Positions 44,578 to 53,312 of a DNA stretch of 64,000 bases are shown in pieces. The stretch is from assembly GCF_003628505.1 (NCBI RefSeq), contig NZ_RBZP01000006.1, positions 1 to 64,000 on the forward strand, in the 5' to 3' direction. This stretch comes from Oceanobacillus halophilus. Its GTDB lineage: Bacteria; Bacillota; Bacilli; Bacillales; Amphibacillaceae. Under the pieces are notes generated by a model. The model did not search any database and had not been told where the DNA came from. It saw only the letters and a list, made by a program, of their open reading frames with translations. The position numbers were made by a program, and so were the translations under genes. The stretch's first letter is position 1. Each line of letters opens with the position of its first letter.

Positions 44578-45765
44578 TTATTTTACCATTCTTTTCGCCT
44601 TCATATAAAGATAAATGTATAAAATCATCGAAACGATAATAGAAACAGCTGAGGTTATATAAATAGATTCATATCCAAATACGGCAATTTGGCCAAAAAG
44701 TATGGCACCTATACCTACCCCTAAGTCAAAAAAGGAAAAGAAAGTAGCGTTTGCCATTCCCTTTCGATTATTAGAGGCCTTCTCCACCGCCCAAGCTTGA
44801 AGGGCAGGCTGAACACCACCAAAACCTAGACCATAAAGTGCAGCACCTATTAACAATACGATGGTATTAGGTATCCATGCCAGTAATATCATAGCAAAAA
44901 ATATAAGAGCCGCTCCTGGCAGGAAAACAAATAAATGCCCTTTTTGATCATAAATTTTTCCAGAGAATGTTCTAGAAATCATTAAGAACACTGCAAAAAC
45001 TAAAAAATATAATTGAATTCCTCCAACTCCCTTTTCTAATGTATGTAATGGAAGAAATGTAGCTATCCCACCAAAAGTAACGGTGATAAAAAACAATAGG
45101 ATAGATGGTTGTAAAGCTGTTTTTTCAAAAATATCGAATTTAATCGTCGTCGTTTTATGTTCGACCTCCTGCACCTTTTTATAATGTATTTTAGAGGCTA
45201 ATAAAAAGGCTGTTATTCCTAGGGAAGCACATATTAAAAATAGTTGTGTAAAAGAAATGACTCCAACTAATGTTAGTCCGAGTGACGGACCAAATGCTAA
45301 GGCAATATTCCCAGATAACCCAAAATATCCCAGACCCTCTCCTCTTCGCTTTGGAGGAATCAAATCAGTGGCAACTGTTCCACCGGCAGTAGTTGATAAT
45401 CCCCAGCCAATTCCTTGTACAACCCGAAAAACAAACAATAGCACGATGCTGGCGATAAAAGCGTAAGCACCTACCGATAAAACAAATACCGATAAACCCG
45501 CTAAGTAAACAAAGCCCCTTCCTTTGGATTCAAGTGCATGCCCAGCATATGGCCGAAATAACAAGGCTGAAAACGTAAAAACCCCTACCACCATACCAAC
45601 TAATTGATCACTGCCTCCGAGTTCTTTTACAAATAGTGGAATAGTCGGTAATGTCATTTGGAAACCCAAGAAAATAAAAAAGTTTGCCATACATACTAAA
45701 ACAAAATCTCGAGTCCAAATCTTTTCTTGTACCGGTTTGACCTTTACATTTGTAGCAGGTTCCAT
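44578..45765 (-). CDS. MFS transporter (YwoG/YfkF-like)
   Basis: A 395-residue facilitator with 12 spans. The N-terminus WTRDFVLVCMANFFIFLGFQ leads into helix 1. The motif A position is degenerate (AGHALESKGRGFVYL), as usual in this subgroup, and RVVQGIGWGLSTTAGGTVATDLIPP follows helix 4. It is a probable efflux pump with unknown substrate. GGAAGGGAAAG precedes the ATG. The 5' leader can form a long hairpin 45 bp upstream of the start. Confidence 0.85.
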   Translation of the reverse strand: MEPATNVKVKPVQEKIWTRDFVLVCMANFFIFLGFQMTLPTIPLFVKELGGSDQLVGMVVGVFTFSALLFRPYAGHALESKGRGFVYLAGLSVFVLSVGAYAFIASIVLLFVFRVVQGIGWGLSTTAGGTVATDLIPPKRRGEGLGYFGLSGNIALAFGPSLGLTLVGVISFTQLFLICASLGITAFLLASKIHYKKVQEVEHKTTTIKFDIFEKTALQPSILLFFITVTFGGIATFLPLHTLEKGVGGIQLYFLVFAVFLMISRTFSGKIYDQKGHLFVFLPGAALIFFAMILLAWIPNTIVLLIGAALYGLGFGGVQPALQAWAVEKASNNRKGMANATFFSFFDLGVGIGAILFGQIAVFGYESIYITSAVSIIVSMILYIYLYMKAKRMVK

Positions 45766-45811
45766 CTTTCCCTTCCTTTCCTTCGAGTTCCGAAATAAGA
45801 CTCGTAATATT

Positions 45812-45850
45812 GGGCAGGTAGCTATCCATTCTTTGGATACATACCTGCCC
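45812..45850 (-). promoter_or_regulatory. Leader hairpin upstream of the MFS gene
   Basis: GGGCAGGTA and TACCTGCCC arms, with an inner TATCCA/TGGATA stem, form a strong hairpin between the predicted promoter (TTCAAA-17 bp-TATAAT near 45940-45970, minus strand) and the start codon. It may be a leader attenuator. No known riboswitch fold is recognised. Confidence 0.5.
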
Positions 45851-46002
45851 TAAACATAACCTTAGGTTATTATCTAATGTTTTCGAATCTTTTATTAATA
45901 CATTCTCTTTTCTTATTCTATTGTTTGATCTTGTCTTTTATTATACAGGAACATGTACTAGTTTTGAATACATATTTTAGACTATTCAGAATAGGTAGCG
46001 TC

Positions 46003-46048
46003 AAAAAAACAGGCGTTTACGTTTAGTAGTCGCCTGTTTTTGTTTTTT
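46003..46048. terminator. Strong terminator left of repeat R8
   Basis: AAAAACAGGCG and CGCCTGTTTTT arms are followed by T-runs on the plus strand and A-runs (T on minus) on the other side. The nearest gene that could use it on the minus strand is sodC, now about 580 bp away beyond the repeat. Confidence 0.8.
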
Positions 46049-46084
46049 ATTTTATTCAAGGACCTTTTTAACTTGGTAGGAGAA

Positions 46085-46552
46085 GATGGAAATTGTTGAT
46101 ATATATAATTAAGAATAGTTAGCTCTCGCTTACACTTATGAATGTTTTCTGCTGTCATTCGCTCCGACAGAATACTTCGCTTTCCGCGGGCACGGCTTCA
46201 GCCTCCTCGCGGAAAAAGCGCCGCTGCGGGGTCTTCAGACTCGTGCTTTTCCCGCAGGAGTCTACGTATTCTGCCTCCGCTATGTTAGATGGTCTAGATA
46301 TTTTTATAGTTAAAGTCCATAATGTCACGTTTGGGATAGTTGTTCCTCGTATAAAATAAATTTATTTACTTAAAATCAAGTAGGCAGGAACTTAGCGGAG
46401 AAATACACGGAGACTCCTTGAAAAAAGAAGACCACTTTTTGTGCGTCAGCACGAAGGGGGCTCACCAGCTCCCCGCGGAAAGCGCAGTGTATTTCCGTAG
46501 CGGATAATAAGCACTATTCTGAATTACAGATTTCAACAGTCTATACAAAAAG
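46085..46552. repeat. Dispersed composite repeat, large copy (R8)
   Basis: Same orientation as R4. Left end AAATTGTTGATATATATAAT then AAGAATAG; right end CACTATTCTGAATTACAGAT then TTCAACAGTCTATAC. Module A is long, with a GC-rich palindrome (CGCGGGCACGGCTTCAGCCT through CCTCGCGGAAAAAGCGCCGC). Module B is shortened. It lies between sodC and a terminator. Confidence 0.85.
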
Positions 46553-46627
46553 CAACGTAAACTGTAGAAAGCAATAAATCTTTTAAGTGGGTGTTTAACT
46601 GCTGTTTCTACTTATTGGAAAATGGTC

Positions 46628-47224
46628 TTATTTAATGACCCCACATGCGATTCGGCTTCCTGCATCTCCGGACGGTTGTGATAGGTAATCATCTGCATCT
46701 GAGTGTATGACTAGAGCTGTGCCGCCTTCTTTGAAGAGGGAGTTTTCTTTTCCCTTTTCCAACGTCACCATGTCAGCCATTACCTCTGTATACAATGTAC
46801 CATCTTCTGCAACTTCTATATTCTCTAAATCACCTGCATGTCTTCCTTCTGGATGATCAAATCCGTGTTTCTTATCAGTTGGATTAAAGTGCCCCCCAGC
46901 CGATTCAAAATCTGGTGGTTCACAGATTCCTTTTTCATGGATATGGAACCCGTGTAATCCAGGTGGTAGTTTTTCTCCTTTAACGGCGATGTTAACACCC
47001 GTCTCCGTCTCTATCAAAGAAGCCGTTGCTACAACTTGTCCATCGGTGTCTTTTAATTCAACAAGTACATCCGATTCACTTATAGCATTCACTTCCTGAG
47101 ATTCTTCAGAGCTAGAAATTTTCCTTTCACCCTCCGATTGACTTATCTCTTGTGCATCCTCTTGGCCACATGCTGATAGTGTAATAACTAAAGTTAGTAT
47201 GGTAAAAGATAATAAACGTTTCAT
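46628..47224 (-). CDS. sodC: Cu/Zn superoxide dismutase lipoprotein (YojM-like)
   Basis: A 198-residue exported enzyme with lipobox LSACG (Cys near residue 18), an acidic Ser/Glu linker and a Cu/Zn SOD domain. Metal ligands are all visible: the two His of GFHIHEKG, the bridging His of AGGHFNP, the zinc His in KKHGFDH and GRHAGDL with its Asp, and the final copper His in LVIHSDADDY. The disulfide Cys pair (GICEPP and RIACGVI) is also kept. It should remove extracellular superoxide. The start after GAGGAGGAGATATTCAAC is clear; an upstream in-frame extension runs through a terminator and is rejected. Confidence 0.92.
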   Translation of the reverse strand: MKRLLSFTILTLVITLSACGQEDAQEISQSEGERKISSSEESQEVNAISESDVLVELKDTDGQVVATASLIETETGVNIAVKGEKLPPGLHGFHIHEKGICEPPDFESAGGHFNPTDKKHGFDHPEGRHAGDLENIEVAEDGTLYTEVMADMVTLEKGKENSLFKEGGTALVIHSDADDYLSQPSGDAGSRIACGVIK

Positions 47225-47291
47225 GTTGAATATCTCCTCCTCATTTAATACACAAACATTTTTCACCAATTGGGATGTATTTAAACATAAT

Positions 47292-47328
47292 AAAAGGATG
47301 TTTGTAGACTTTCTACAAACATCCTTTT
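47292..47328 (-). terminator. Terminator of the doxX pair
   Basis: A 17-bp perfect stem (AAAAGGATGTTTGTAGA) with a short loop, ending TTTT; 14 bp after the second doxX stop. It could work in either direction. Confidence 0.92.
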
Positions 47329-47341
47329 CCATTTCAATTGA

Positions 47342-47860
47342 CTATGCTGCTACTGTTTCTTTGTTTACCTTGTCCTTCACAATTGGAGTATGGTCTTTCA
47401 AGAATGGAATAACCCATCTGTCTAATCCATAACGTCCTGCATTGTACCCTGCAGCTAGAATGAATACTGTCATTAATACCATTTGTGCATTCGTACTTAC
47501 TGTTCCACTGAATAGGAAAGCAAAGTTCATGGTAATTCCCATTAGTGCTGCAAAGTTAGTAAAGATTCCTAAGATAAGTGCTAATCCAACCAACAACTCG
47601 CCCCACATAACCATAAAGCTAAAAAGTCCTGCATTCGGCAATGCGACTGTTTCTAAGAATGCTGCCCACCAGCCCTGTACTGCTGGATGTTCTCCACCTG
47701 CGCTTGCAATTGCTCCTTGAATAAATCCACTTGCATCAAATCCGCCACCTGTTATTTTTCCTAATCCACCTGTGAACCAAGCATATCCTAGATAGACTCT
47801 TAACACAGTTAATATTGCTGCCATCATTTTGTTATTACGAATGAATTCCATAATCATCAT
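47342..47860 (-). CDS. DoxX family membrane protein, copy 1
   Basis: A 172-residue four-span protein. YLGYAWFTGGLGKI, then FLETVALPNAGLFSFMVMWGELLVGLALILG, is the DoxX core. DoxX-type proteins of Bacillus (CatD, MhqP) belong to redox and quinone stress operons. It is almost identical to the gene 57 bp upstream; visible differences are few (for example TGGGFD versus TSGGFD, and ILAAG versus ILVAG). AAAGGGG precedes the ATG. It is likely co-transcribed with its twin. Confidence 0.88.
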   Translation of the reverse strand: MMIMEFIRNNKMMAAILTVLRVYLGYAWFTGGLGKITGGGFDASGFIQGAIASAGGEHPAVQGWWAAFLETVALPNAGLFSFMVMWGELLVGLALILGIFTNFAALMGITMNFAFLFSGTVSTNAQMVLMTVFILAAGYNAGRYGLDRWVIPFLKDHTPIVKDKVNKETVAA

Positions 47861-47917
47861 TGAAAACCCCTTTTCGTTAATTTTATTGTTTAATAATTCA
47901 CATGTTTGTTTAAAAAT

Positions 47918-48433
47918 TTATGCTGCAACTGCTTCTTTTTTCACTTTGTCTTTCACAATTGGAGTATGGTCTTTCAAGAATGGAATAACCCATCTGTCTA
48001 ATCCATAACGTCCTGCATTGTACCCTGCTACTAAGATAAATACTGTCATTAAAACCATTTGCGCATTTGTACTTACTGTTCCACTGAATAGGAAAGCAAA
48101 GTTCATGGTAATCCCCATTAATGCTGCAAAGTTTGTAAAGATCCCTAAGATAAGTGCTAATCCGACCAACAACTCGCCCCACATAACCATGAAGCTAAAG
48201 AGTTCTGCATTCGGCAATGCAACTGTTTCTAAGAATGCTGCCCACCAGCCCTGTACTGCTGGATGTTCTCCACCTGCGCTTGCAATTGCTCCTTGAATAA
48301 ATCCACTAGCATCAAATCCGCCACTTGTTATTTTTCCTAATCCACCTGTGAACCAAGCATATCCTAGATAGACTCTTAACACAGTTAATATTGCTGCCAT
48401 CATTTTGTTATTACGAATGAATTCCATAATCAT
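47918..48433 (-). CDS. DoxX family membrane protein, copy 2 (promoter-proximal)
   Basis: A 171-residue four-span protein, the twin of the gene downstream, differing at only about seven residues. AAAGGGGTAATCATT precedes the ATG. Its promoter region has a Rex-like operator and a CACAATATTGTG palindrome, so expression probably follows the NADH/NAD+ ratio or oxygen supply. Function in the family is uncertain; respiratory or quinone-linked redox protection is the best guess. Confidence 0.88.
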   Translation of the reverse strand: MIMEFIRNNKMMAAILTVLRVYLGYAWFTGGLGKITSGGFDASGFIQGAIASAGGEHPAVQGWWAAFLETVALPNAELFSFMVMWGELLVGLALILGIFTNFAALMGITMNFAFLFSGTVSTNAQMVLMTVFILVAGYNAGRYGLDRWVIPFLKDHTPIVKDKVKKEAVAA

Positions 48434-48488
48434 AATGATTACCCCTTTATTATTAAATTTGATTTGTAATTGTTCTTGTTCATTGTTT

Positions 48489-48500
48489 CACAATATTGTG
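48489..48500. promoter_or_regulatory. CACAATATTGTG palindrome at the doxX transcription start
   Basis: A perfect 12-bp palindrome, about 20 bp downstream of the predicted -10 box of the doxX promoter. It resembles the inner part of a Rex or Fnr/CRP-type site. Confidence 0.5.
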
Positions 48501-48519
48501 TGGTGTTTCTTAGTACATT

Positions 48520-48549
48520 TTTATATTAACATGATTTTTATCATTGCAA
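48520..48549 (-). promoter_or_regulatory. Predicted doxX promoter
   Basis: On the minus strand TTGCAA and TATAAA are separated by 18 bp, about 87 bp upstream of the doxX copy 2 start codon. Confidence 0.5.
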
Positions 48550-48555
48550 ACATGT

Positions 48556-48573
48556 TTGTGTAATAGTTCACAA
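48556..48573. promoter_or_regulatory. Rex-like operator upstream of doxX
   Basis: TTGTGTAATAGTTCACAA matches the Rex box TTGTGAAWWWWTTCACAA with one mismatch in the arms and one in the core. It lies just upstream of the doxX -35 box and also between doxX and the divergent M23 gene. Confidence 0.6.
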
Positions 48574-48754
48574 ATTGGTAACAAATATTTGAACAAAATT
48601 TGAACGTAATTATGTTATTTACAGTGGAAATAGTGTAAACCTTTAGAAATAGGAAATAAGGAAATAAATATGAAACTTTCTATTTCTTATTACGTACTAC
48701 ATGTATCACGCGCTATAACGGATTTCTAGCAACCATAGAAAGGAGACAAAAGTA

Positions 48755-49672
48755 GTGGTAATAGAAATTCTCAAAGTAATTGGTATTCAGCTGATCCTTC
48801 CTGCCGCTTTTATCATTTCTCTTTGGCGGGCAAAATACACAAATCGATTGGATTGGCTCATTCAAGTATTATTTACCCTTATCTTTATTACTTGGCTTGT
48901 CATGGCAGGACGCTGGGATTGGCTTGGATATTACCTGCGATTTCTCTGGATTATCCCAACATTGCTTGCCATTTATTTATCTTATCGCAAAACAAGAGCA
49001 CTGCCCTTTCGAAAACCTTTAGAAACTAATGAAAAAATATCAAGAGGAATCAATATCTTCTTAATAATTATCTTTGGACTGTACAATGTTGCAGTGTTTA
49101 TCAGTTTTTCGAGTACGAGTAAAGAAGAAGCAATTGAATTAACTTTTCCATTAAAAGATGGCACATATTACATTGCTCATGGTGGCAGCACAACGATGAT
49201 GAATTATCACAATAGTTACGATCCTCAAGCATTCGCCCTCGATGTTTTAGCGCTAAACAATTATGGGGCACGTGCTAACGGACTATATCCAAAGGATCTC
49301 GATAAATATGTCATCTATGGAGATATTTTATACAGTCCTTGCAGTGGTAATGTGTTAGAAACAGAAGAAAATTTACCAGATTTAACCCCACCCGAAATGG
49401 ACCCGCAACAGCCAAAAGGAAATTATGTTGCCATTCAATGCGAAAATAGTGATGCCATCATTTATATCGCCCATATGCAGGAAAACAGTATTACCGTCGA
49501 ATCGGGACAATTTATTGAAGAATCTCAACCAATAGGTAGTGTTGGTAATTCCGGAAACACCTCAGAACCTCACCTTCATATTCACGCTGAGAAAGATGGA
49601 GTGGGTGTTCCTTTGAAATTTGATGGTGAGTTCCTTGTTCGAAATGATTTAGTTAAACAAAAAGAGGAGTAA
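48755..49672 (+). CDS. Membrane-anchored M23 family peptidase
   Basis: A 305-residue protein. Four hydrophobic spans in residues 1-120 are followed by an extracytoplasmic M23 (lysostaphin-type) domain. Zinc ligands are the His of YYIAHGG or YHNSYD, the Asp of AFALDVLAL, and the last His of EPHLHIHAE. GNYVAIQCENSDAIIYIAHM and GSVGNSGNTSEPHLH fit the M23 pattern. It is expected to cut peptidoglycan cross-bridges or a related peptide. GTG start after AAAGGAG. An ABC exporter follows 30 bp downstream, so the three genes may share a transcript. Confidence 0.82.
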   Translation: MVIEILKVIGIQLILPAAFIISLWRAKYTNRLDWLIQVLFTLIFITWLVMAGRWDWLGYYLRFLWIIPTLLAIYLSYRKTRALPFRKPLETNEKISRGINIFLIIIFGLYNVAVFISFSSTSKEEAIELTFPLKDGTYYIAHGGSTTMMNYHNSYDPQAFALDVLALNNYGARANGLYPKDLDKYVIYGDILYSPCSGNVLETEENLPDLTPPEMDPQQPKGNYVAIQCENSDAIIYIAHMQENSITVESGQFIEESQPIGSVGNSGNTSEPHLHIHAEKDGVGVPLKFDGEFLVRNDLVKQKEE

Positions 49673-49702
49673 GTCGAATAACGACGAGAGGATGAGTGAG
49701 TC

Positions 49703-50635
49703 ATGGAAGTCTTATTAACGGTAAAAGAGATCGAAAAGTCTTTTAAAGACAAAAAGGTATTAAAAAATATTACATTTGAAGTTCGTAAAGGAGAAATTAT
49801 GGCCATACTCGGGCCAAACGGTGCCGGAAAATCAACAACCATACGAAATATTATGGGAATCATGTATCCAGATAACGGGGCAATAACATTTCATCAACAC
49901 AACGGAAAAGGGATTCCCCGGAATAAAATTGGCTATTTACCAGAAGAACGTGGATTATATCAGAATGTAAAAGTAATGGATATTTTACTTTATCTGGCAG
50001 AGTTAAAAGGGTATCCCCTAGATAAAGCAAAAGAACGCGCACTCATGTATCTAAAGAAATTCGATTTAGAAGGAAAAGAGAAAGTCTCGGTAGAAGAGCT
50101 CTCTAAAGGAATGGGGCAAAAAGTCCAGTTTATCTCATCCATCATACATGAACCGGAGCTTTTAATATTAGATGAACCTTTTTCAGGATTAGACCCAGTT
50201 AGTCAAGAATTATTTAAAAAAGAAATCAGAAGCTTAGCTGATAATGGTACAGCGATTTTATTATCCTCCCATCAAATGAATCTCGTAGAAGAAATGTGCG
50301 ATCGTCTTTTTATGATCCAAAATGGTCAGAAAGTTATCTATGGAACTTTAGACGACGTCAAAACTCAATACGCGAACTTTAAGTGCACAATTTACGGCAA
50401 TAATAATATCGCAGACTTAGAGCGTATTTCACATGTTCAGCGAGTAGAACAAGAAGGAGATACATCCACTCTTTATTTAGATAAAGATGTTGTACCAAAC
50501 ACTTGGTTAAAGGAGCTTCCAGAAAACATTCTAATTCAAGAGCTAAAAATAAACCGAATTTCTCTTCATGAAATTTTTATTGACATTGCGACAAATAAAA
50601 ACTTAATCCAGGAAGAAGGTGATGCGAATGCGTAA
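49703..50635 (+). CDS. ABC-2 type exporter ATP-binding protein (NatA/YhaQ-like)
   Basis: A 310-residue ATPase: Walker A GPNGAGKST, signature ELSKGMGQKVQF, Walker B LLILDEPFSGLDP, switch His SSHQ. The C-terminal 80 residues are the extension typical of NatA-type ATPases. It pairs with the permease gene, which starts eight bases before its stop codon. This ATPase type drives export of Na+ or drugs; which one is not clear from sequence. A good ribosome site (AGAGGATGAGTGAGTC) precedes the ATG. Confidence 0.88.
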   Translation: MEVLLTVKEIEKSFKDKKVLKNITFEVRKGEIMAILGPNGAGKSTTIRNIMGIMYPDNGAITFHQHNGKGIPRNKIGYLPEERGLYQNVKVMDILLYLAELKGYPLDKAKERALMYLKKFDLEGKEKVSVEELSKGMGQKVQFISSIIHEPELLILDEPFSGLDPVSQELFKKEIRSLADNGTAILLSSHQMNLVEEMCDRLFMIQNGQKVIYGTLDDVKTQYANFKCTIYGNNNIADLERISHVQRVEQEGDTSTLYLDKDVVPNTWLKELPENILIQELKINRISLHEIFIDIATNKNLIQEEGDANA

Positions 50636-51863
50636 TTCAATGAAAGTTGCCAAATGGGAAATTAAACGAAACATGAAAAATAAAACCTTCCTTATTGGGC
50701 TATTCTTAACTCCGATTATTATTGTGGCGTTTATGTTCCTAGGGACTATTTTTGGGGATGATTCTGAGAATGAAGTAATCCCTACAGATATTTATGTAAA
50801 TGACCAGTTGAATTTATTGTCAGACCTACAAAATACGGTCAACCAAGCAGGTTATAATTGGAATATACAGCCTACTGATATTTCAGAGGCCGAAGTAGAA
50901 GATGTATTAGATGGCACTGAAAACACAGCCTATCTATATATTAATGAACAATCACTGCAGAGTGGAAATGTGCCCGTTTTTTTAAGTGAAGAAATAGATT
51001 CATTCTTTATGAACCAAGTACAAATTCTAGCAACACCTTTAAAATCATTCCAAATGCAACAACTGGATTTATCGAATGAAGAATTAGCTATTATTTCTAG
51101 CCAAATTACTTTTGAAGATACAAAAGTGGAGGAGTCAGCCGATGATTTAGAAGAGCAAGGTTCTGATTTACCAGCCACCCTAAGTAGATTAATACCAGGT
51201 ATTTTTGCTGGATTTATCATGTTATCTATTGTTTTTACCGGAATGGCCATTTTCCAAAGTGCCTCACAGGAAAAGAAAGACAAAATCGCAGAGATCATCT
51301 TATCGTCATTAACACCGGGAGAGTTAATGCAAGGTAAAATTATTGGTTACTTTGCTTTAGGTATTATCCAAACAGTTGTTTCTATTATCATCTTACTTCC
51401 AGTTATCGCATGGAGAATGGATATACCTATTATGGAATATCTATTTGTTCCAGAGCTGGCCCTATTTATTTTTATTGCAGTGCTTGGCTACTTGCTTTTT
51501 GCTTCTATATTTGTTGGTATCGGAGCAACGATGGCCGATGTATCTACAGCAGGGAACTTCCAAGGTTTTGTCATGATGCTGCCATTTGCAACGTTTATTT
51601 TTATCGGCCCTGTACTAAGTGATCCAAGTGGACTTTGGGCACAAATCGGTTCTTATATTCCATTTACTTCGCCAGGTGTATTGATTCTTCGCCTTACCGT
51701 ACTTGAGCAATGGCCTTGGATAGAAATTATTATTTCTTTAGCGATTTTAATCGTAAGTATTCTTTTATTTATGAAGCTCGCAGGAAAAATTTTCAAGGTG
51801 GGTATTTTATTATATGGAAAAAATGCAACACCTGGGGAAATTTGGAAATGGATCAAAGCATAA
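50628..51863 (+). CDS. ABC-2 type exporter permease (NatB/YhaP-like)
   Basis: A 411-residue membrane protein. It has one N-terminal span (residues about 20-40), a long extracytoplasmic loop of about 140 residues with acidic character, then five to six spans starting near RLIPGIFAGFIMLSIVF. The coupling region EKKDKIAEIILSSLTPGELMQGKIIG is the typical NatB motif. The ATG eight bases after AAGAAGG is chosen over earlier in-frame GTG/ATG codons that overlap the ribosome site. It forms the exporter with the upstream ATPase. Confidence 0.87.
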   Translation: MRNSMKVAKWEIKRNMKNKTFLIGLFLTPIIIVAFMFLGTIFGDDSENEVIPTDIYVNDQLNLLSDLQNTVNQAGYNWNIQPTDISEAEVEDVLDGTENTAYLYINEQSLQSGNVPVFLSEEIDSFFMNQVQILATPLKSFQMQQLDLSNEELAIISSQITFEDTKVEESADDLEEQGSDLPATLSRLIPGIFAGFIMLSIVFTGMAIFQSASQEKKDKIAEIILSSLTPGELMQGKIIGYFALGIIQTVVSIIILLPVIAWRMDIPIMEYLFVPELALFIFIAVLGYLLFASIFVGIGATMADVSTAGNFQGFVMMLPFATFIFIGPVLSDPSGLWAQIGSYIPFTSPGVLILRLTVLEQWPWIEIIISLAILIVSILLFMKLAGKIFKVGILLYGKNATPGEIWKWIKA

Positions 51864-51873
51864 TACAGCATCA

Positions 51874-51906
51874 AGGCACTAGTCGAATACGATTAGTGTC
51901 TTTTTT
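51874..51906 (+). terminator. Terminator of the M23-ABC exporter unit
   Basis: GGCACTAGTCG and CGATTAGTGTC arms pair with one wobble and are followed by TTTTTT. Confidence 0.88.
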
Positions 51907-52139
51907 GAATGGATTTTCTGATAGCTTTGTAACTTTTTAAATGAATCTTTATCAAAGAACCCCTACTCCTATATATCTGAGACTATCTCCTTAACTTTAA
52001 TAAATCCTTAATATGTTACATGTTTTCCATCTTATTTCATATATATATCTAATAACAACCGTTAACTAAATTTGTTTTATTTTACGAGATGATTTCAGAA
52101 ATGATTGGTGCCTATTATTGTTTATATTGAGTTGTTTTG

Positions 52140-52512
52140 AGTTTGAAGATAATTGGTGGAAATTTACTGCTACTTAATTCTTATGCGCAGGAGTCTACTA
52201 CCCTCCGCTCCAATCAACCTGCTTAATAGTGGTGGCTATTTCAGTAGAACTCCTTTATAACGTGCTAAGAAGTTTAAAAGCACTAGATTGGCGGAGAAAA
52301 TACACGGAGACTCCTTGAAAAAGAAGACCGCTTTTTCTGCGTGCGATGATTTGCTGCCGTAGCGTTCCTTGTCCTGCGGGAAGAAAAGCCTAGGTGAGAC
52401 TACGGAGAGAGATAGCTCGGAGTAGGCTCAGCAGCGCCCGCGGAAAGCGGAGTGTATTTCCGTAGCGGGTGTTAAGCAGTATTCTGAATGAAAGATATCA
52501 ACAGTCTATACA
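52140..52512. repeat. Dispersed composite repeat, partly decayed copy (R9)
   Basis: The right end (CAGTATTCTGAATGAAAGAT then ATCAACAGTCTATAC) and module B (from GGCGGAGAAAATACACGGAG to GTGTATTTCCGTAGCG) are well kept. The left end and module A are decayed; only GCGCAGGAGTCTACTA and CCTCCGCT remain. Module B here has the alternative GCCTAGGTGAGACTACGGAG arm also seen in R11. The rest of 51907-52593 holds no gene. Confidence 0.75.
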
Positions 52513-52593
52513 TTATTCGACTCAACTATAAAAAGCAACATAACTTAAAATAAATAGTTTTTTATCAACCATTTTAATCAAGGGGGATCATAA

Positions 52594-53127
52594 GTGAAGA
52601 TTGCAGTGATTCATGGATCAACGAGAAAAAATGGGAATACTGAATATTTAACGTATCATGCCGTTCCAAAGGACAGAGGAACGCATATTTATTTACGCGA
52701 CTACAATATACAACCAATTGTAGATGAACGTCATTCAGAGACTGGATTTAATGAAGTACACGATGATCATAAGAAACTAATTAACAAAATGCTGGAACAT
52801 GACACTATCGTATTTTCCACCCCTATTTACTGGTATAGTATGTCTGGACCAATGAAAACTTTTATTGATCGCTGGTCACAAATTCTGCGCGACCCAGATT
52901 TTCCGCATTTCAGAGAGGAATTGAAGAAAAAGAAAATATTTCTTATCGCTGTTGGTGGTGATACTCCACAAATTAAGGGTCTTCCTCTTGTTGAGCAATT
53001 TAACTATATTTGTAAATTTTATGAGATGTCATTTGAAGGATACGTAATAGGAAAAGCAAGCCGTCCTGGGCAAATTATAAACGACCATAAGGCCCTAAGC
53101 GCTGCGTCAATGTTAATCGAGCAGTAG
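52594..53127 (+). CDS. ywqN: Flavodoxin-like NAD(P)H-dependent oxidoreductase (YwqN-like)
   Basis: A 177-residue FMN protein of the NADPH-dependent FMN reductase family. The FMN phosphate loop is HGSTRKNGNTEYL, the second flavin segment is STPIYWYSMSGPMKTFIDRW, and AVGGD follows. It probably reduces quinones or other electrophiles, or supplies reduced flavin. The start is GTG after AAGGGGGATCATAA. Single-gene unit with its own terminator. Confidence 0.88.
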   Translation: MKIAVIHGSTRKNGNTEYLTYHAVPKDRGTHIYLRDYNIQPIVDERHSETGFNEVHDDHKKLINKMLEHDTIVFSTPIYWYSMSGPMKTFIDRWSQILRDPDFPHFREELKKKKIFLIAVGGDTPQIKGLPLVEQFNYICKFYEMSFEGYVIGKASRPGQIINDHKALSAASMLIEQ

Positions 53128-53169
53128 CTCATATTTATCATAAAATATCACATAATAGAAAAGGACTTT

Positions 53170-53206
53170 AGGATGGATTCTGAGAATCCATCCTATTATT
53201 ATTTTC
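53170..53206 (+). terminator. Terminator of the ywqN-like gene
   Basis: AGGATGGATTC and GAATCCATCCT form an 11-bp perfect stem with a 3-base loop, followed by ATTATTATTTTC. Confidence 0.85.
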
Positions 53207-53312
53207 AAGTAACATACCTTTCCATCAATTATTTCTGGAAAATTTTACTTGTCTAATGCTTCATTACATAATAAGATAAATAGTAACTATTTCCATATAC
53301 AAGGAGGAAGAA

